Shown piece by piece: positions 23,979-33,259 of a stretch of DNA of 64,000 nucleotides. The DNA comes from Agromyces cavernae (GTDB lineage: Bacteria; Actinomycetota; Actinomycetes; Actinomycetales; Microbacteriaceae), in NCBI RefSeq assembly GCF_021044935.1, contig NZ_JAJNMP010000003.1:186001-250000 (forward strand). Direction: 5' to 3'. Each line of letters starts with the position of its first letter. Within the stretch, counting starts at the first letter, position 1. The notes beneath the pieces were generated by a model that saw only the letters and a list, made by a program, of their open reading frames with translations, did not search any database and was not told the DNA's origin. Both the position numbers and the translations under genes were made by a program.

Positions 23979-26944
23979 GGGCGTTCCAGAAGGATCGTCT
24001 TGATCTCGAACGGGCGGAAGCTCAGGTGCGCGAGATCCGCCGAACCGAGACGTCGTTCGATGAGGTCGGTCGCGAGGGCTCGCGCGTGGGGGATGCTGGT
24101 GCGCAACGCCGTCTGAGTCGGCCGCCCGAGGCTCTCATACAGCCGCACGACCACGCCCGAGCCGTCCTCGGCGGGCTTGACGGTCTCGACGACCACCCCC
24201 GGGTCGTCGGCCGAAACGGCGCTGTCGAACACCACGCCGTCGGCGAGCAGCAGCGGATTGTTCAGGCGGTAGGCCTCGCGCACGACGGCGGCCAGATCGT
24301 CTGGCGCGAAAGGCATGAACGCGTACGTGAACTCGTGTGTGCCCCGGTCGGCGGTCTTGTCGGGGAAGGTCGGCGCCCGCAGCAGGTTGAGGCTGACGAG
24401 CCCGTTCTTCGCCCGATGCCCGTACTTGGAATCGTTGAGCAGGGCGAACCCACCGGCATCCCCTCTGTCATCCGGCCCACCGGCATCCCACCCACCGTCA
24501 TTCGACACGGTCGCGATCCACTTGTGTGCGCAGATCTCGAACTGCGCCTTCTCCACGGAGTCGCGCTCGGTCGTGGGGCGTGCGATGTGCCCGAACTGGA
24601 TTTCGCACAGCGCCTCGGCGCCGTAGTGACGCGGGCGGAACTCGGCACGCAGCATCCTGTGTCTCTCACGCCAGTCGACGTGCGTCTCGAACCGGATGAC
24701 GGGGCTGCCCGCCTCGAGCACGACGCGCTGATGCACGGTGACCTTCGGCGCACGGTACTCGTGGTGGCGGATGACGAGGGGCCCGTCGATCGACGTGCGG
24801 TGGGAGGTGACAGCCAGCACCTGCGGTTTCGTGTCGACGTAACCGGGGTCGATGTCCCACGCGTCCCACGGGAACTGGTACGGGTCCTTGTACACCGCGA
24901 GGCGGTTGAAACCTCCGGCCACATGCTCGGTGCCTACGGCGTCGACGCACGAAACGAGCTCGCCGCTGGGGTCGAAGCGCACCGTGAGCAGTCCGTTCGA
25001 GATCGTGTCGGCGGTGTCCGACAGTTCCGAGAACGAGCCGACCGGCTGCAGTCGGGAGGCCGCATACGGGTCGACGTCGGCCGACCACCACCGACCGCCG
25101 ACGCGGAGGTGGTCGCGCCGGGGGAAGGAGGTGAGGTTGATCGCCGACGCGCCGGTATCGCCGCGGGGCAGCTCGCCCGTCAGTCGCGCACCGATGCGGT
25201 CGAGAGCCGTCTCGATGGCGGTGTACGACTCGCGCGCTTCGCGGTTGACGCGCTCGATCGACGAGCCGGTGATGGTGTCGTGGAACTGGTTCAGCAGCAC
25301 GTCGCGCCACAGCGGCCCGAGTTCGACGTTCACGTCAGCGCCCGCCAGCGCGGCGAGCGCCTCGACCTCATGCAGCTTGCGTTCGGCGATGCGGTTGTGC
25401 CGCTTCGTGTGCCCGATCGTGGTGTACGTGCCCTGGTGCGTTTCCAGGTAGAGCTCGCCGGAGTGTCGCTGGGGGATGTCGCGGTGCTCGAGAGCTCGGA
25501 AGAAGGCGGATGCCGTGGACTTCTCCACCTTCGGAAGTCCACGCAACGATCCCTCGCGCCGGAGCAGTTCGTGGTGCACCTCGCCAGGTCCGCCCCCGCC
25601 GTCGCCGGCGCCGTACACCAGTAGTGCCGTCCCCAGGTCGCGCTCGGGGTACTGGTCGATGCCCTTGAGCAGGCCGTCGGCCGCGGCACGGCTGTTGTAG
25701 TCACCTTCGGGCGGCATATGCACGAGCACCGAAGACCCGTCGATGCCCTCCCAGTGGAACGTGCGGTGCGGGAACACGTTGACGCGGTTCCACGACAGCT
25801 TGATGGTCTGGAACCAGTCCATGCCGCAGCCGCGAAGGATCTGCGGGAGGTTGCCGCTGTAGCCGAAGGTGTCGGGCAGCCAGCATAGCCGCAGGTCGTC
25901 GTCGTCGAGCCCGAACTCCTCCTTCAGGAATCTTCTGCCGACCAGAGCCTGGCGGATCAGCGATTCCCCGCTGGGCAGATTCGTGTCGGGTTCCACCCAG
26001 AACGAGCCCTGCAGTTCGATGCGGCCCTCCGCCACGGCATCCTTCACCGGCTCGAACAGTTCAGGATGACGCTCCTTCGTCCACTGCAGCTGCTGCGGCT
26101 GGCTCGTCCCGTAGATGAAGTCGTCGTAACGGTCGATTGAGTCCAGCGCCTTGACGAACGTGCGCGCGGCCTTGCGCTTGGTCTCGCGGATGGGCCAAAC
26201 CCACGCCATGTCGAGGTGGCCGTGACCGACGGCGCTGTACGTGAACGCACTCGTGGAGGGTTGCGAGAGCTCGTCCGCGAGCCGGACGCGGGCGGCTCGG
26301 GTGTCTCCGTTGGCGAACCGGGAGAACGCTTCGCCGAGCGCTGCGTGCAGGTCGGCCGCGAGCCGAGAATCACCGGTCGACTCGGCCAGGGCGAACAGCG
26401 CGAGGTAGTCGTAGTAGAGCCCGAATGCGTCGTCGTCGCGCCTGGCGAGGTGCGCGCCGAAGTACACGCCGCGCCCGACTCCGAGGAACAGGAAGCCGTT
26501 GAACGCGACGTCGGCGTACAGGTCCACCCGGCCGCTCGACAGGTCAGCGTGGGGAACCGGCCGGAACCTTCCGCCGCTGTGCGGCAGATCGCCCTGGATC
26601 CACACCGTGCTGATCGAGTCGAGCATCGTTCCGTCGGACGAGTAGACGAGTCCTTCGCCGCGGATGCCGAGCATGACGACGGGATCTGCAGTTGCCGCCG
26701 GCACGTCTCCCGTGATGTGCAGCCACGCGCATTCGAGCGTCTGGCCGAAGCGGGCGCCGGCGCGGATCGGTTCGAATGCGCCATGGTCGAGTTCGGCGAA
26801 CCGGATCGGCTCTCGGGAGCGTACGACCTCGGCGCGCAGGCCAACGATTCTGCGGTAGACGCGGCTGCGAATCGCGCGCAGTCGCCGGCCATGGAACGGA
26901 TGCTTGTCGACCAGCCCCGGCAACGTCGCCAACACCCCGAGCAT
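23975..26944 (-). CDS. GH38 alpha-mannosidase
   Basis: A 989-residue glycoside hydrolase of family 38. The zinc-binding 'HGHLDMAWVWPIRET' lies at residues 241-255 (His 241, Asp 245) and the nucleophile Asp 358 in 'WLPDTFGYSGNLPQI'. A further zinc-ligand His is in 'NQFHDTITGSS'. The middle and C-terminal beta domains are full length. No signal peptide is visible, so it should act in the cytosol on imported mannosides, fitting the coupled GPH transporter. The ATG at 26944 (MLGVLATL) has GGGAGG 8 bases upstream. A longer frame running upstream through the clpC ghost was rejected because it is arginine/serine-rich and antisense-like. Confidence 0.95.
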   Translation of the reverse strand: MLGVLATLPGLVDKHPFHGRRLRAIRSRVYRRIVGLRAEVVRSREPIRFAELDHGAFEPIRAGARFGQTLECAWLHITGDVPAATADPVVMLGIRGEGLVYSSDGTMLDSISTVWIQGDLPHSGGRFRPVPHADLSSGRVDLYADVAFNGFLFLGVGRGVYFGAHLARRDDDAFGLYYDYLALFALAESTGDSRLAADLHAALGEAFSRFANGDTRAARVRLADELSQPSTSAFTYSAVGHGHLDMAWVWPIRETKRKAARTFVKALDSIDRYDDFIYGTSQPQQLQWTKERHPELFEPVKDAVAEGRIELQGSFWVEPDTNLPSGESLIRQALVGRRFLKEEFGLDDDDLRLCWLPDTFGYSGNLPQILRGCGMDWFQTIKLSWNRVNVFPHRTFHWEGIDGSSVLVHMPPEGDYNSRAAADGLLKGIDQYPERDLGTALLVYGAGDGGGGPGEVHHELLRREGSLRGLPKVEKSTASAFFRALEHRDIPQRHSGELYLETHQGTYTTIGHTKRHNRIAERKLHEVEALAALAGADVNVELGPLWRDVLLNQFHDTITGSSIERVNREARESYTAIETALDRIGARLTGELPRGDTGASAINLTSFPRRDHLRVGGRWWSADVDPYAASRLQPVGSFSELSDTADTISNGLLTVRFDPSGELVSCVDAVGTEHVAGGFNRLAVYKDPYQFPWDAWDIDPGYVDTKPQVLAVTSHRTSIDGPLVIRHHEYRAPKVTVHQRVVLEAGSPVIRFETHVDWRERHRMLRAEFRPRHYGAEALCEIQFGHIARPTTERDSVEKAQFEICAHKWIATVSNDGGWDAGGPDDRGDAGGFALLNDSKYGHRAKNGLVSLNLLRAPTFPDKTADRGTHEFTYAFMPFAPDDLAAVVREAYRLNNPLLLADGVVFDSAVSADDPGVVVETVKPAEDGSGVVVRLYESLGRPTQTALRTSIPHARALATDLIERRLGSADLAHLSFRPFEIKTILLERP

Positions 26945-27026
26945 CCGACCTCCCGCCGACGCGCGGCGCCCCTTTGCCGCCACGACCAGCCTATGTGTTG
27001 ACCATTGACGGAGACGGGCGATTCCG

Positions 27027-27215
27027 TCACCTCGAAGGCGACCTCGCGTGCCGCAAGGCGAGCGGGGATGCCCCGAGCATGAGTCGCACGATCTGCTCGA
27101 GCTGCGACTGGTCGAGCTTCTGGAACAGCACGATCTCATCGATGCGGCCCAGGAACGCGGGGCGCCGGCGCATCGCCTCACGCACCTTGCCCATGACGCG
27201 GTGCGCACGAGTCAC
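27027..27215 (-). pseudogene. Ghost of an internal Clp ATPase segment
   Basis: The minus strand encodes '[20 protein letters not shown]' followed by '[20 protein letters not shown]' and LGAS. This matches the second AAA+ module of the intact Clp ATPase at about 30885-31015 ([20 protein letters not shown]...LGAS). Reading then shifts frame, though the DNA similarity continues to about 27024. Both flanks are unrelated. This is a second, internal clpC fragment, distinct from the C-terminal ghost at 11296-11391. It lies between the GH38 promoter region and a divergent membrane-protein gene. Confidence 0.88.
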
Positions 27216-27264
27216 GGGGGTTATCTGGATGGCGGGTGATGCACGTGCTCTTTAGATTCGCAGC

Positions 27265-27810
27265 ATGCCTCTCGCCACCTTCCTCCGAACCTGGCTCGCC
27301 TCGATCGTCGGCTGCCTTCCGCTCTTCGCGTTGCTGCTCATTCCCGAGCTCATGCGCAGTCGAGCGGGCAGCGGGCAGCTGCTCATGATCGGCATGTTCG
27401 CTCTGCTCGCGCTCCTCGTCGCGGCATTCATCGCCGCCCCCGTGATGAGCGCGATCGCAGCGCCGGTTGCCGACCGATGGACGGCTCGGTCGGCACTGCG
27501 GGCGACGCGGGCGGTGTGGCGGGTGCGAACCGCGCAAGCGTGGTTGACGCTCGTCGTCGCTCTGCTCATCTACGCGGCAGGGCAGGCTGTCGGGTACTGG
27601 GTGGGCGCGGTCGTGCCATCGGTGAGCGACAACCCGGCTTTCGGCACCGACGAGTCGGAGGCGCGATGGCTCATCGATTACCCCGCCTACGCGCTGCAGG
27701 CCGTTGCGATCTACGCGGTGACGACGCTCGCGATCGCCTGGTACGGATGGCGCATCCGCACCCTCGCCCTCGCCCTGACGGGCGCCGGTGCTCGATCCGC
27801 CAGCCCATGA
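27265..27810 (+). CDS. Small membrane protein, unknown function
   Basis: A 181-residue protein with four hydrophobic helices (LASIVGCLPLFALLLIPELM, LLMIGMFALLALLVAAFIAA, AWLTLVVALLIYAAGQAVGY, ALQAVAIYAVTTLAIAWYGW) and a polar loop rich in Asp/Glu between the third and fourth. A -10-like TAGATT at 27253-27258 lies only 6 bases before the ATG, and there is no Shine-Dalgarno sequence, so a leaderless mRNA is likely. No family is recognised. The gene is followed by a 143-base gap holding the MerR operator. Confidence 0.65.
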   Translation: MPLATFLRTWLASIVGCLPLFALLLIPELMRSRAGSGQLLMIGMFALLALLVAAFIAAPVMSAIAAPVADRWTARSALRATRAVWRVRTAQAWLTLVVALLIYAAGQAVGYWVGAVVPSVSDNPAFGTDESEARWLIDYPAYALQAVAIYAVTTLAIAWYGWRIRTLALALTGAGARSASP

Positions 27811-27920
27811 CGTTGGCGACGTCGATCACGACGACGAGCGCGGTTCCGGATGTCGCGGGGCGGGCCATCCGCCGATCATGGCACCTTCTGCACCGAGCAA
27901 GCCCCGAGGTTCCGCAGTGG

Positions 27921-27946
27921 TAGTAGTACTATCGATAGTGCTACTA
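27921..27946. promoter_or_regulatory. MerR operator: 26-bp near-perfect palindrome
   Basis: TAGTAGTACTATC and GATAGTGCTACTA face each other about a central ATCGAT, with a single mismatched pair. This AT-rich island in GC-rich DNA ends 7 bases before the ATG of the merR gene. It contains possible -10 sequence (TACTAT), so the promoter probably lies within the palindrome, as is usual for MerR-controlled promoters. Confidence 0.75.
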
Positions 27947-27953
27947 TCAGCGC

Positions 27954-28619
27954 ATGCGGATCTCCGAACTCAGCCGGCGAAGCGGCGCTCCCGTCTCGAC
28001 CCTGAAGTACTACCTGCGTGAGGGGCTGGTGCACGAGGGCGATCGCCTGAGTGGCAACCAGACCGATTACGACGAATCCCATGTGCAACGCGTGCGCCTC
28101 GTGCGCGCCTTGCTCGAGACGGGTGGGTTGTCGATCGCCGCCGCAAAGCGGGTGCTCACGACGCTCGACGCCGAGGACAGCTCGATCGCCCACACGTTCG
28201 CGGCCGCGCAGCACGCGATGACCGACGGTCGCGCGCACGGCGACGCATCCGAGACCTCGCGAGCACGGGTGGCCGCACTCGCCGACGCACAGGGCTGGCG
28301 CACGTCGCCCGACAATCCGGGATTCGGCGTCGCGGCGCGTGTGCTCGACGACTTCTCGGCGGTCGGCTTCGAGCCGTCCGACTCGTACCTCGGCGCGTAC
28401 GCCTCGGCGGCCGACCAGATCGCACGGGCCGATCTCTCGGCCCTGATCGGCCGCGAAAGCCCCGAGCTCACCGCCGAGTTGATGGTCGTCGGCACCGTGG
28501 TGGGCGACGCGCTCATCGCGGGGCTCCGGCGCCTCGCCCACCAGGAGGCGACGGCCGAGCTGTTCCCCACCTCCGACGCAGCGAGCCCGCACACCACGCA
28601 ACGAAAGGATCTGCCATGA
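27954..28619 (+). CDS. MerR-family transcriptional regulator
   Basis: A 221-residue regulator. Residues 1-70 form the MerR winged helix ('MRISELSRRSGAPVSTLKYY' then 'LREGLVHEGDR ... NQTDYDESHVQRVRLVRALL'). The rest is a helical effector domain unlike the metal-binding type, with no Cys cluster. It resembles the group that carries a TetR-like or TipA-like C-terminal ligand domain. It sits behind a near-perfect palindrome. Its stop overlaps the start of the epimerase gene (ATGA), so the two are co-translated and the epimerase is the likely regulated product. Confidence 0.92.
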   Translation: MRISELSRRSGAPVSTLKYYLREGLVHEGDRLSGNQTDYDESHVQRVRLVRALLETGGLSIAAAKRVLTTLDAEDSSIAHTFAAAQHAMTDGRAHGDASETSRARVAALADAQGWRTSPDNPGFGVAARVLDDFSAVGFEPSDSYLGAYASAADQIARADLSALIGRESPELTAELMVVGTVVGDALIAGLRRLAHQEATAELFPTSDAASPHTTQRKDLP

Positions 28620-29539
28620 CCACCCACGTCGTCCTCGGGGGCAACGGCGTCGTCGGACGCGAGACGATCGCGGCCCTCCGCGCCGGCGACCAAGAGGTGC
28701 GGGCGGTGTCGCGCACGCCCTCGCCGTCGGAGCCGGGCATCACCCGGGTCGCGGCCGACCTCCGCGATGCGACATCCGCGACCGACGCACTGCGTGGCGC
28801 CGACGTCGCCTACCTCACGGTCGGCCTGCCGTACTCGACCACGGTGTGGCGGCGAGATTGGCCGGTCATCGTGCGCAATGCGATCGACGGATGCCTCGCG
28901 GCCGGCGCCCACCTCGTGTACTTCGACAACGTCTACGCGTACGGCCGCACCGACGCACCGATGACGGAGTCGACGCCGATCAGGCCGACGAGCCGCAAGG
29001 GCGCGCTGCGTGCCGAACTGCTTCGCATGCTCGATGCCGCCCGCGACGAACACGGGCTGGAGGTCACCGTGGGTCGGTCAGCCGACTTCTACGGCCCCGG
29101 GGCGGCGACGAGCGTGTTCAACTTGTTCGCGATCGACCGGGCCGATGCCGGCAAGCCGCCGATGTGGTTGTTCGGCGCGAACCAGCCCCACTCGATGACC
29201 TATACACCCGATGTCGGCGCGGGACTGGCGGTATTGGGTACCGACGACCGTGCCCGCGGGCTTACGTGGCACCTCCCGACCGCGCCCGCCCTGACGGGCG
29301 AACAGTACCTCGCCCTCGTGTCGGGTGGCCGACTCGCGCATCGCACCATGTCACACGGCATGATGCGGTTGGGCGGGCTGTTCGCGAGCACTGCCCGCGA
29401 GACGCTCGAGATGGCCTACCAGTACACGTCGCCCTATCACTTCGACTCGACGGCATTCGAGCGCACGTTCGACGTCGCACCAACGCCGTACGCCGAGGGC
29501 ATCGCGAGGTCGTTGGGATACGCCGCGGCGAAGGTGTGA
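28616..29539 (+). CDS. NAD-dependent epimerase/dehydratase family protein
   Basis: A 307-residue atypical or extended short-chain dehydrogenase with an N-terminal Rossmann motif 'VVLGGNGVVGRETIAAL' (GxxGxxG at residues 8-14) and 'DLRDATSATDALRGADVAYL'. The catalytic region is modified: 'YFDNVYAYGRTD' carries the tyrosine near residue 103, without a clean YxxxK. Such NAD(P)-binding proteins act on nucleotide sugars or as redox sensors. It is translationally coupled to the MerR regulator. The substrate is unknown. Confidence 0.82.
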   Translation: MTTHVVLGGNGVVGRETIAALRAGDQEVRAVSRTPSPSEPGITRVAADLRDATSATDALRGADVAYLTVGLPYSTTVWRRDWPVIVRNAIDGCLAAGAHLVYFDNVYAYGRTDAPMTESTPIRPTSRKGALRAELLRMLDAARDEHGLEVTVGRSADFYGPGAATSVFNLFAIDRADAGKPPMWLFGANQPHSMTYTPDVGAGLAVLGTDDRARGLTWHLPTAPALTGEQYLALVSGGRLAHRTMSHGMMRLGGLFASTARETLEMAYQYTSPYHFDSTAFERTFDVAPTPYAEGIARSLGYAAAKV

Positions 29540-29693
29540 CGCGGGTTCAGGTGGCGGCGCGAGTGAGTCGCATCGACGCGTGGCGCCCGGTAATCGGAGC
29601 GAAGCTGCAGACTCCTGGTGTTTCTCTCACGCGAGCAAGGCAAAGGACGCGGGTTGCGGATCGATGCTGCGGCGGCTCGCTCGGCCGCCCCGC

Positions 29694-30428
29694 CTAGTGC
29701 GATGCAGCCCAGTTCGTCAGAACGGTGAGGCTGATGCCCGACTGGGATTCGCGCTTGCTCAACCCGAGCGCGCTCGCGATCTGGCTCGCCGAGCATCCGC
29801 CGGCGTCGATCACGGTGTGGCCCGACGCCTTGCCGGTGCCATCCACGAACCGACCGCTCGAGAGGGCATAGTACTTGCCCGCGACCTTGCGGGACACGCT
29901 GTCGGGGAGGATGGTGCCGGCGCACGAGTCGGCCGAGTTCGCCACGCCGTCGCGGTCGGTGTCGGTGGTGGTGGTCGTGCCGCCGGTCGAGCACGTGAAC
30001 GTCCACGTGAGGCTCGAGGGCCGGGTGCCGGACGTCTTGAGCGACCAGCCGAGGTTGAATGTGCCGCCGTACGGGGCGGTGTACTTCAGGCCGGATGTCG
30101 CCGGGGCGGAGTAGAACACGAAGTTGAGGCCCGAGGTGACGCTCAAGAAGATCTCGTCGCCGACGCGCGCCGGAGAGACGGTCGCGCCGATCACCTCGCC
30201 GGCCTTCAGGCTGACGGAACTGCGGTTGACCGTGTCGGCCGTCACGGTGAGGCCGTTGAAGTGGGCGCAGGTGTAGGTCGAGGTGGCCGTCGCGGTCTGG
30301 CCGGAGGGCTGAGGCTTCGCCGCGGACGCGGACGCGGACGCAGGCGCGACGGCGGTCGTCGCGGCCAGCGCCAGGCCGATCATGGCGCCGATGGCAGCCA
30401 GACGAGAGGTACGTGCACGTGCTCGCAT
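29694..30428 (-). CDS. Secreted protein with TSP3/GCSAxQI C-terminal module
   Basis: A 244-residue exported protein. The Sec signal peptide is 'RLAAIGAMIGLALAATTAVA' with a cleavage site near APASASA. Residues 50-150 form a beta-rich domain with two Cys (YTCAHFNGLT ... TWTFTCSTGG) that resembles immunoglobulin-like or carbohydrate-binding folds. The C-terminal 90 residues are the shared module: the calcium-type 'DTDRDGVANSADSCAGT', then 'GRFVDGTG', 'IDAGGCSASQIASALGL' and 'SGISLTVLTNWAAS'. The same order occurs at 13642-14379 and 52193-53008. The ATG at 30428 has AAGGAG upstream. Its role outside the cell is unknown. Confidence 0.8.
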   Translation of the reverse strand: MRARARTSRLAAIGAMIGLALAATTAVAPASASASAAKPQPSGQTATATSTYTCAHFNGLTVTADTVNRSSVSLKAGEVIGATVSPARVGDEIFLSVTSGLNFVFYSAPATSGLKYTAPYGGTFNLGWSLKTSGTRPSSLTWTFTCSTGGTTTTTDTDRDGVANSADSCAGTILPDSVSRKVAGKYYALSSGRFVDGTGKASGHTVIDAGGCSASQIASALGLSKRESQSGISLTVLTNWAASH

Positions 30429-30548
30429 GGTGGGGCACTCCTTGCCTTCAGGTCGCGGTATCGCCATTGACACCGCGCCCGTCGAGCGGGCGCGATACAT
30501 GAGATTTCCTATCAGATCAGGCGGAATGACGCCACTGTGCTCGCACGT

Positions 30549-30585
30549 CGAACGCCCGGCCCTCGCGTTGAGGGCCGGGCGTTCG
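30549..30585 (-). terminator. Terminator of the Clp ATPase gene
   Basis: A perfect 16-base stem: CGAACGCCCGGCCCTC pairs with GAGGGCCGGGCGTTCG around the 5-base loop GCGTT. It lies 41 bases after the Clp stop codon, between the convergently placed signal-protein promoter and the Clp gene. A degenerate twin lies at 11203-11239 behind the clpC ghost. Confidence 0.9.
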
Positions 30586-30586
30586 G

Positions 30587-30620
30587 GGTCTCGATACGGC
30601 GCTGGCGCGCCTACTCGACC
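30587..30620 (+). repeat. CTACTCGACC palindromic repeat
   Basis: A full unit beginning GGTCTCGATACGGCGC and ending GCGCCTACTCGACC, inserted between the Clp stop codon and its terminator. The clpC ghost at 11296 has no repeat at the same place, so the insertion probably came after the two copies parted. Confidence 0.85.
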
Positions 30621-30625
30621 GACGG

Positions 30626-33244
30626 CTACGCGGCGAGCGAGACTGTGGCGCGCGGCACCGGGACGACGACGAACTCGCCGTCTGCGGCATCCACTCGCAC
30701 GCCCTCCCCGTCGCCGAGCGCACCGCTGACGAACAGGTCGCTGATGCGGTCGTCGATCTCGCGCTGGATCACGCGACGCAGCGGGCGGGCACCGTACTCG
30801 GGCTCGTAGCCGCGCTCCGCGAGGAGCGCCACCGCGGCATCCGTCACCTCGAAGGTGACCTCGCGCGCCGCGAGGCGAGCGGCGGATGCCCCGAGCATGA
30901 GCCGAACGATCTGCTCGAGCTGCGGCTGGTCGAGCTTCTGGAACAGCACGATCTCGTCGATGCGGTTCAGGAACTCGGGCCGCATGGCCTCGCGCACCTT
31001 GCCCATGACGCGGTTGCGCACGTCGTCGGCTGACGAGAAGCCGGAGCCGTCGATCGACGCGACGAACCCGAGCGCGCCCGAGCGCGACGCGAGGAACTCC
31101 GAACCGAGGTTCGAGGTCATCACGATCACCGTGTTGCGGAAGTCGACCGTGCGTCCCTGGCCGTCGGTGAGGCGCCCGTCGTCGAGCACCTGCAGCAGCA
31201 GGTTGAACACGTCGGGGTGCGCCTTCTCGATCTCGTCGAACAGCACGATCGAGTACGGGTTGCGCCGCACGCGCTCCGTGAGCTGCCCGGCCTCGTCGTA
31301 ACCGACATAGCCGGGAGGGGCGCCGACGAGGCGTGACACGGTGTGCCGCTCGCCGAACTCGCTCATGTCGAACCGCACGATCGCCTGCTCGTCGTCGAAG
31401 AGCGACGACGCCAGCGCACGCGCCAGCTCGGTCTTGCCGACACCCGTCGGCCCGAGGAACAGGAACGATCCGACCGGACGCTTGGCGTCGCCCATGCCGG
31501 TGCGGCTGCGGCGCACGGCCTTCGCGACCGCGGTGACCGCGTCGTCCTGGCCGATGACGCGCGCGTGCAGCTCGCCCTCGAGGTCGCCGAGGCGCTCGCG
31601 CTCACTCTCGGTGAGGCGGTTCACCGGAATGCCGGTGGCCCGCGAGATCACCGCGGCGATCTCGGCCTCGTCGATGACGGCTTCCGCCGGTCGAGTAGGA
31701 CGCGAAGCGCCCGTATCGAGACCCTCAGTGTCCTGGTCTCGATACGGCGCTGGCGCGCCTACTCGACCGGCGACGGTGGCCTCGTCGAGCTTCGCCTGCA
31801 CCTTCGAGATCTCGTCGCGGATGCGCGAGGCCTCTTCGTAGTGCTCGGCGCCGACGGCGGCGTTCTTGTCGGCCTCGAGGGTCGCGAGACGCTCGATGAG
31901 GGCCGACACGTCGACCTTCACGCCGAGCCGCAGGCGCAGTCGCGCCCCGGCCTGGTCGATGAGGTCGATGGCCTTGTCGGGCAGCACGCGGTCGGTGAGG
32001 TAGCGGGCGCTGAGCTCGACGGAGGCTCGCAACGCGGCATCCGTGTACTCGACGCCGTGGTGCTCCTCGTAAGCCGACTTCAGGCCGTGCAGGATCAGCA
32101 CGGCGTCTTCGATGCTCGGCTCGCCGACCTTCACCGGCTGGAACCGGCGCTCGAGCGCGGGGTCCTTCTCGATGACGCGGTACTCCTTGAGCGTGGTCGC
32201 ACCCACGAGGTGCAGCTCGCCGCGCGCGAGGCGCGGCTTCAGGATGTTGCCCGCGTCGGTGCCGCCGTCGCCCGAGCCGCCCGCACCGACCACGGTGTGG
32301 ATCTCATCGATGAACACGATGAACTCGCCCTTGTTGGCGGCGATCTCCTCCATGGTCTTCGTGAGGCGCTCCTCGAAGTCACCGCGGTAGCGGGTGCCGG
32401 CGAGCATGCCGGGCAGGTCGAGTGAGATCACTCGCTTGCCGAGCAGTGCCTCGGGCACCGACTCCTCGACGATCGCGCGGGCGAGGCCTTCGACGATCGC
32501 GGTCTTGCCGACGCCTGCCTCGCCGATCAGCACCGGGTTGTTCTTGGTGCGGCGGCTGAGGATCTCGATGGTCTGCTCGATCTCGTCGACGCGTCCGACC
32601 ACGGGGTCGAGCTCGCCGTTCTCGGCGAGCGCCGTGAGGTCGGTGCCGAACTTGTCGAGCATCGGGGTTTTGGTGGATTGAGGAGGCGCGCCAGCGCCGT
32701 CTCGAAATTCGCCTGCGTCAACCGTCTCCCGCAGGCCTTGCGTGAGGGCCTCGGCGGTGACCCCGGCGCGCGCGAGCACCTGCCCGGCAGGGGCATCCTG
32801 CCCCAGCACGAGCGCGAAGAAGAGGTGCTCGGGGTCGATGTAGGTCGATCCGGACGAGCGCGCCACCTGGTAGCTGTGGAACAGCGCGCGGCTCGCGCTT
32901 GGGGTGATCGTGGCCGAATTGATGTCGGCCGTCTCACCGGCGGCGGGCAGGCGCGCCTCCGTCGCGGTGATGATGCGCTCGGGGGCGACGCCGATGCGCT
33001 CGATCGCCTGCTTCACGGCCTCGTCTTCGACGATGACGCGCAGGATGTGCAGGGCGTCGAGCTCGGTCTGGCCGCGCTCGAGCGCGAAGCGTCCTGCCTG
33101 CTGCAGGATGCCTTGCGTGCGGGCGGTCAGGAACCGGCTGAGGTCGATCGACCGAGCCTGACGCGCCTGCTCACCCGCAAGGTACCGGGACAGGAACTCG
33201 TCGAACGAGCTCGCGCCGGCTTCGGGGTTGAAGTCTTCGGGCAC
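30626..33244 (-). CDS. Clp ATPase (ClpC-type HSP100 unfoldase)
   Basis: An 872-residue AAA+ unfoldase. A Clp N domain spans residues about 15-175. AAA1 has Walker A 'GEAGVGKT' (241-248) and 'FIDEIH'. A short middle region holds a UVR-like helix ('[20 protein letters not shown]'). AAA2 has 'GPTGVGKT' (598-605), '[14 protein letters not shown]' and a 'GALGF' loop like the ClpP-docking loop of ClpC. The ClpB-type long coiled coil is absent. GTG at 33244 is the start, with AGGAGG 5 bases upstream. A HAIR operator stands just before it, so HspR heat-shock control is likely. Two CTACTCGACC-type repeats are translated in frame, in the N-AAA1 linker and the middle region. Confidence 0.92.
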   Translation of the reverse strand: MPEDFNPEAGASSFDEFLSRYLAGEQARQARSIDLSRFLTARTQGILQQAGRFALERGQTELDALHILRVIVEDEAVKQAIERIGVAPERIITATEARLPAAGETADINSATITPSASRALFHSYQVARSSGSTYIDPEHLFFALVLGQDAPAGQVLARAGVTAEALTQGLRETVDAGEFRDGAGAPPQSTKTPMLDKFGTDLTALAENGELDPVVGRVDEIEQTIEILSRRTKNNPVLIGEAGVGKTAIVEGLARAIVEESVPEALLGKRVISLDLPGMLAGTRYRGDFEERLTKTMEEIAANKGEFIVFIDEIHTVVGAGGSGDGGTDAGNILKPRLARGELHLVGATTLKEYRVIEKDPALERRFQPVKVGEPSIEDAVLILHGLKSAYEEHHGVEYTDAALRASVELSARYLTDRVLPDKAIDLIDQAGARLRLRLGVKVDVSALIERLATLEADKNAAVGAEHYEEASRIRDEISKVQAKLDEATVAGRVGAPAPYRDQDTEGLDTGASRPTRPAEAVIDEAEIAAVISRATGIPVNRLTESERERLGDLEGELHARVIGQDDAVTAVAKAVRRSRTGMGDAKRPVGSFLFLGPTGVGKTELARALASSLFDDEQAIVRFDMSEFGERHTVSRLVGAPPGYVGYDEAGQLTERVRRNPYSIVLFDEIEKAHPDVFNLLLQVLDDGRLTDGQGRTVDFRNTVIVMTSNLGSEFLASRSGALGFVASIDGSGFSSADDVRNRVMGKVREAMRPEFLNRIDEIVLFQKLDQPQLEQIVRLMLGASAARLAAREVTFEVTDAAVALLAERGYEPEYGARPLRRVIQREIDDRISDLFVSGALGDGEGVRVDAADGEFVVVPVPRATVSLAA
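31689..31768. repeat. Two inverted palindromic repeats inside the Clp ATPase gene
   Basis: Units at 31689-31723 (starts GGTCGAGTAGGACGCG, ends TATCGAGACC) and 31735-31768 (starts GGTCTCGATACGGCGC, ends CCTACTCGACC) face each other with an 11-base spacer. Together they form a large hairpin. They are translated in frame as about residues 491-517 ([20 protein letters not shown] and RPTR) in the middle region between the AAA modules, without breaking the gene. Confidence 0.9.
32675..32706. repeat. Degenerate palindromic repeat in the Clp N-domain linker
   Basis: TTGAGGAGGCGCGCCAGCGC followed by CGTCTCGAAA matches the inverted unit at 14394-14425 with a few changes. It is translated as the linker [15 protein letters not shown] between the N domain and AAA1. 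Confidence 0.7.
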
Positions 33245-33259
33245 CAATCCTCCTGGGAA

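Noticed and set aside
26945-27208. N-terminal extension of the GH38 mannosidase up to 27208
   Set aside because: The extra 88 codons read antisense-like text over the clpC ghost and are Arg/Ser-rich. The GGGAGG-led ATG at 26944 starts recognisable enzyme sequence.
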